A stretch of DNA of 5,639 nt from Trueperaceae bacterium. GTDB taxonomy: Bacteria; Deinococcota; Deinococci; Deinococcales; Trueperaceae. The notes under the pieces are model-generated. The model did no database searches, had not been told where the DNA came from, and was given only the letters and a program-made list of their open reading frames with translations. A program made the translations under genes and the position numbers. Each line of letters opens with the position of its first letter. Position 1 is the first letter of the stretch. Below are positions 4,643 to 5,639 of this stretch, one piece after another. The DNA lies in the NCBI GenBank assembly GCA_007130355.1, contig SLSQ01000281.1:1-5639 (forward strand), in the 5' to 3' direction.

Positions 4643-5639
4643 ATGCGGATCCGAATCGATCGGGACCTGCCCGTCCCGGTACCCGTCCAGATCCAAGGAC
4701 AGATCGAGTACGGCATGTCGACCGGCGACTTCCCGGCCGGGAGTCGGCTGCCCTCCGTCCGCGAACTCTCCCACGACCTCGGGGTCTCCCCCGTCACCGT
4801 CGGCTCCGTCTACCGCGCTCTGGCGGAGCGCGGCCTGATCGAGACGCGCCAGGGCCGCGGCACCTTCGTCCGGTCCCGCGGCCCGGCGACCGCCGACCCT
4901 CCGCCCGCCCGGATCGAACCGCTCGACGACGCGATCGCACGGCTGCTGGCGCGCGCCGACCGGGAGGGGGTGCCCCGGTCCGAGCTGGTCGCCCGCCTGC
5001 ACCGCGCCGCCTCGATCGACGCGCCCGCCTCCCGGCCGCTCCGCATCGTCTTCGTGGGCGTCTTCCAGGAGGTCACGCGCACCTACGCCTCGGCGATCCG
5101 GCCGTACCTCCACCCGGACGACCGCCTCGAGGTGACGGTCTTCGACCGCCTCCGCGTGGACGCCGCCGCCGAACGCCGTCTGGCCGCCGCCGACCTGATC
5201 CTCACCTTCGCGCACCGCGAGCACGAACTGGCGCCGCACCTGCCGCGCCGGGCGTGGACCGCCACGGTGCGGCTGATCCCCTCGGCCCGCACCCGCACCG
5301 AACTCGCGGAGCTCGACCCGCGGACGCGGCTCTGCCTGGTGAGCGACATCCCCGAGTTCCTCCCCACCTTCCGGCGCTCGATCGAACGGTTCGCGCCGCA
5401 CGTCCAGCAGGTCTCCGCGGCGCTGCTCGGCGACCCCGACCTGGACGGCGTCCTCGATCAGGCCGACGTGGTCGCCTACGGCACCGGCTCCGAGCGGGTC
5501 CTCGCCCAGCTGCCGCCGCACCTGCGCGCCTTCGAGCACCGTCACGAACCGGACCCGCTCCACCTCGAACGCACCCTGCTCCCGTGGATCGCCCGCGTAC
5601 GCCGGGGGGCTGCCGGCGGCCTCTCCCCGCCGCCGGCCC
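4643..5639 (+). CDS. GntR-family transcriptional regulator with an unrecognised duplicated C-terminal domain, 3'-truncated by window edge
   Basis: The frame is open from ATG 4643 to the right edge (332 codons, no stop). Residues 15-76 form a GntR winged helix: VQIQGQIEYGMSTGDFPAGS, LPSVRELSHDLGVSPVTVGS, YRALAERGLIE and the wing GRGTFV. A Pro/Ala-rich linker and a helical stretch (about 81-130) lead to a sensor region of about 190 residues. This does not look like FCD, UTRA or the MocR aminotransferase domain, and it is far longer than the tail of YtrA-type proteins. It appears to be two similar alpha/beta halves (about 134-201 and 229-292). Each has R.x.x.V....E near its first strand, a helix with an Ile, then AD(L/V) on a later strand followed by E..LA..LP. 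The protein presumably binds an effector related to the transported solute and controls the divergent transporter and itself. The effector is unknown. The tail (RRGAAGGLSPPPA) looks close to a natural end. Confidence 0.85.
   Translation, partial: MRIRIDRDLPVPVPVQIQGQIEYGMSTGDFPAGSRLPSVRELSHDLGVSPVTVGSVYRALAERGLIETRQGRGTFVRSRGPATADPPPARIEPLDDAIARLLARADREGVPRSELVARLHRAASIDAPASRPLRIVFVGVFQEVTRTYASAIRPYLHPDDRLEVTVFDRLRVDAAAERRLAAADLILTFAHREHELAPHLPRRAWTATVRLIPSARTRTELAELDPRTRLCLVSDIPEFLPTFRRSIERFAPHVQQVSAALLGDPDLDGVLDQADVVAYGTGSERVLAQLPPHLRAFEHRHEPDPLHLERTLLPWIARVRRGAAGGLSPPPA

Noticed and set aside
3488..5563. 691-codon open frame on the minus strand crossing the regulator, the intergenic region and part of the binding-protein gene
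   Set aside because: It is antisense to the winged-helix gene and out of frame with the binding protein. The translation is Arg/Pro/Gly-rich without domain signals. It spans the promoter region, so it is a composition artefact.
1..5639. CRISPR array, tRNA, rRNA, insertion sequence or prophage genes
   Set aside because: No regularly spaced repeats, cloverleaf patterns, rRNA stretches, transposase or phage motifs were seen on either strand.

Overview
The window is high-G+C bacterial DNA (roughly 70% by eye) holding a peptide-type ABC importer flanked by a regulator and a peptidase-family gene. Five protein genes can be supported. The outer two run off the window. The solute-binding protein has a plain Sec-type signal ending in GLAQ rather than a lipoprotein Cys. 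This suggests a soluble periplasmic protein, so a cell with an outer membrane. With the G+C level and the TTG start, the style resembles Deinococcota (for example the Truepera group), but this is a weak guess and no marker gene is present.

Layout. From the left edge to 896 (+) is the C-terminal part of an M81/MlrC-family metallopeptidase. Facing it on the minus strand is one transcription unit, read from right to left: a solute-binding protein (4305 to 2737, TTG start), a DppB/OppB-type permease (2663 to 1743) and a DppC/OppC-type permease (1746 to 835). The two permeases overlap by 4 nt (ATGA). The last permease and the M81 gene overlap tail to tail by 62 nt. Between the binding protein and the first permease lies a 73-nt gap almost filled by a long hairpin. 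From 4643 (+) to the right edge runs a GntR-type winged-helix regulator, transcribed away from the transporter; it has no stop codon in the window.

The 337-nt divergent intergenic region (4306-4642) has a plausible promoter for each side. It also has a 16-bp palindrome over the regulator's -35 box, a 9-nt direct repeat with one copy inside the transporter promoter spacer, two other short perfect inverted repeats, and a transporter leader of about 159 nt. That leader contains a perfect 9-nt anti-Shine-Dalgarno match far upstream of the real start.

Inferred working: the divergent GntR protein, whose C-terminal sensing domain looks like an internally duplicated alpha/beta two-lobe module not recognised as FCD, UTRA or aminotransferase-like, would sense a small ligand and control uptake of a peptide or related solute. 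The M81 enzyme would process it after import. No ATPase gene (DppD/DppF type) is in the unit, and the unit is closed on both sides, so the importer must borrow ATPase subunits from elsewhere. The most distinctive item is the regulator's unusual sensor domain together with its control region. The transporter genes are ordinary members of their families.
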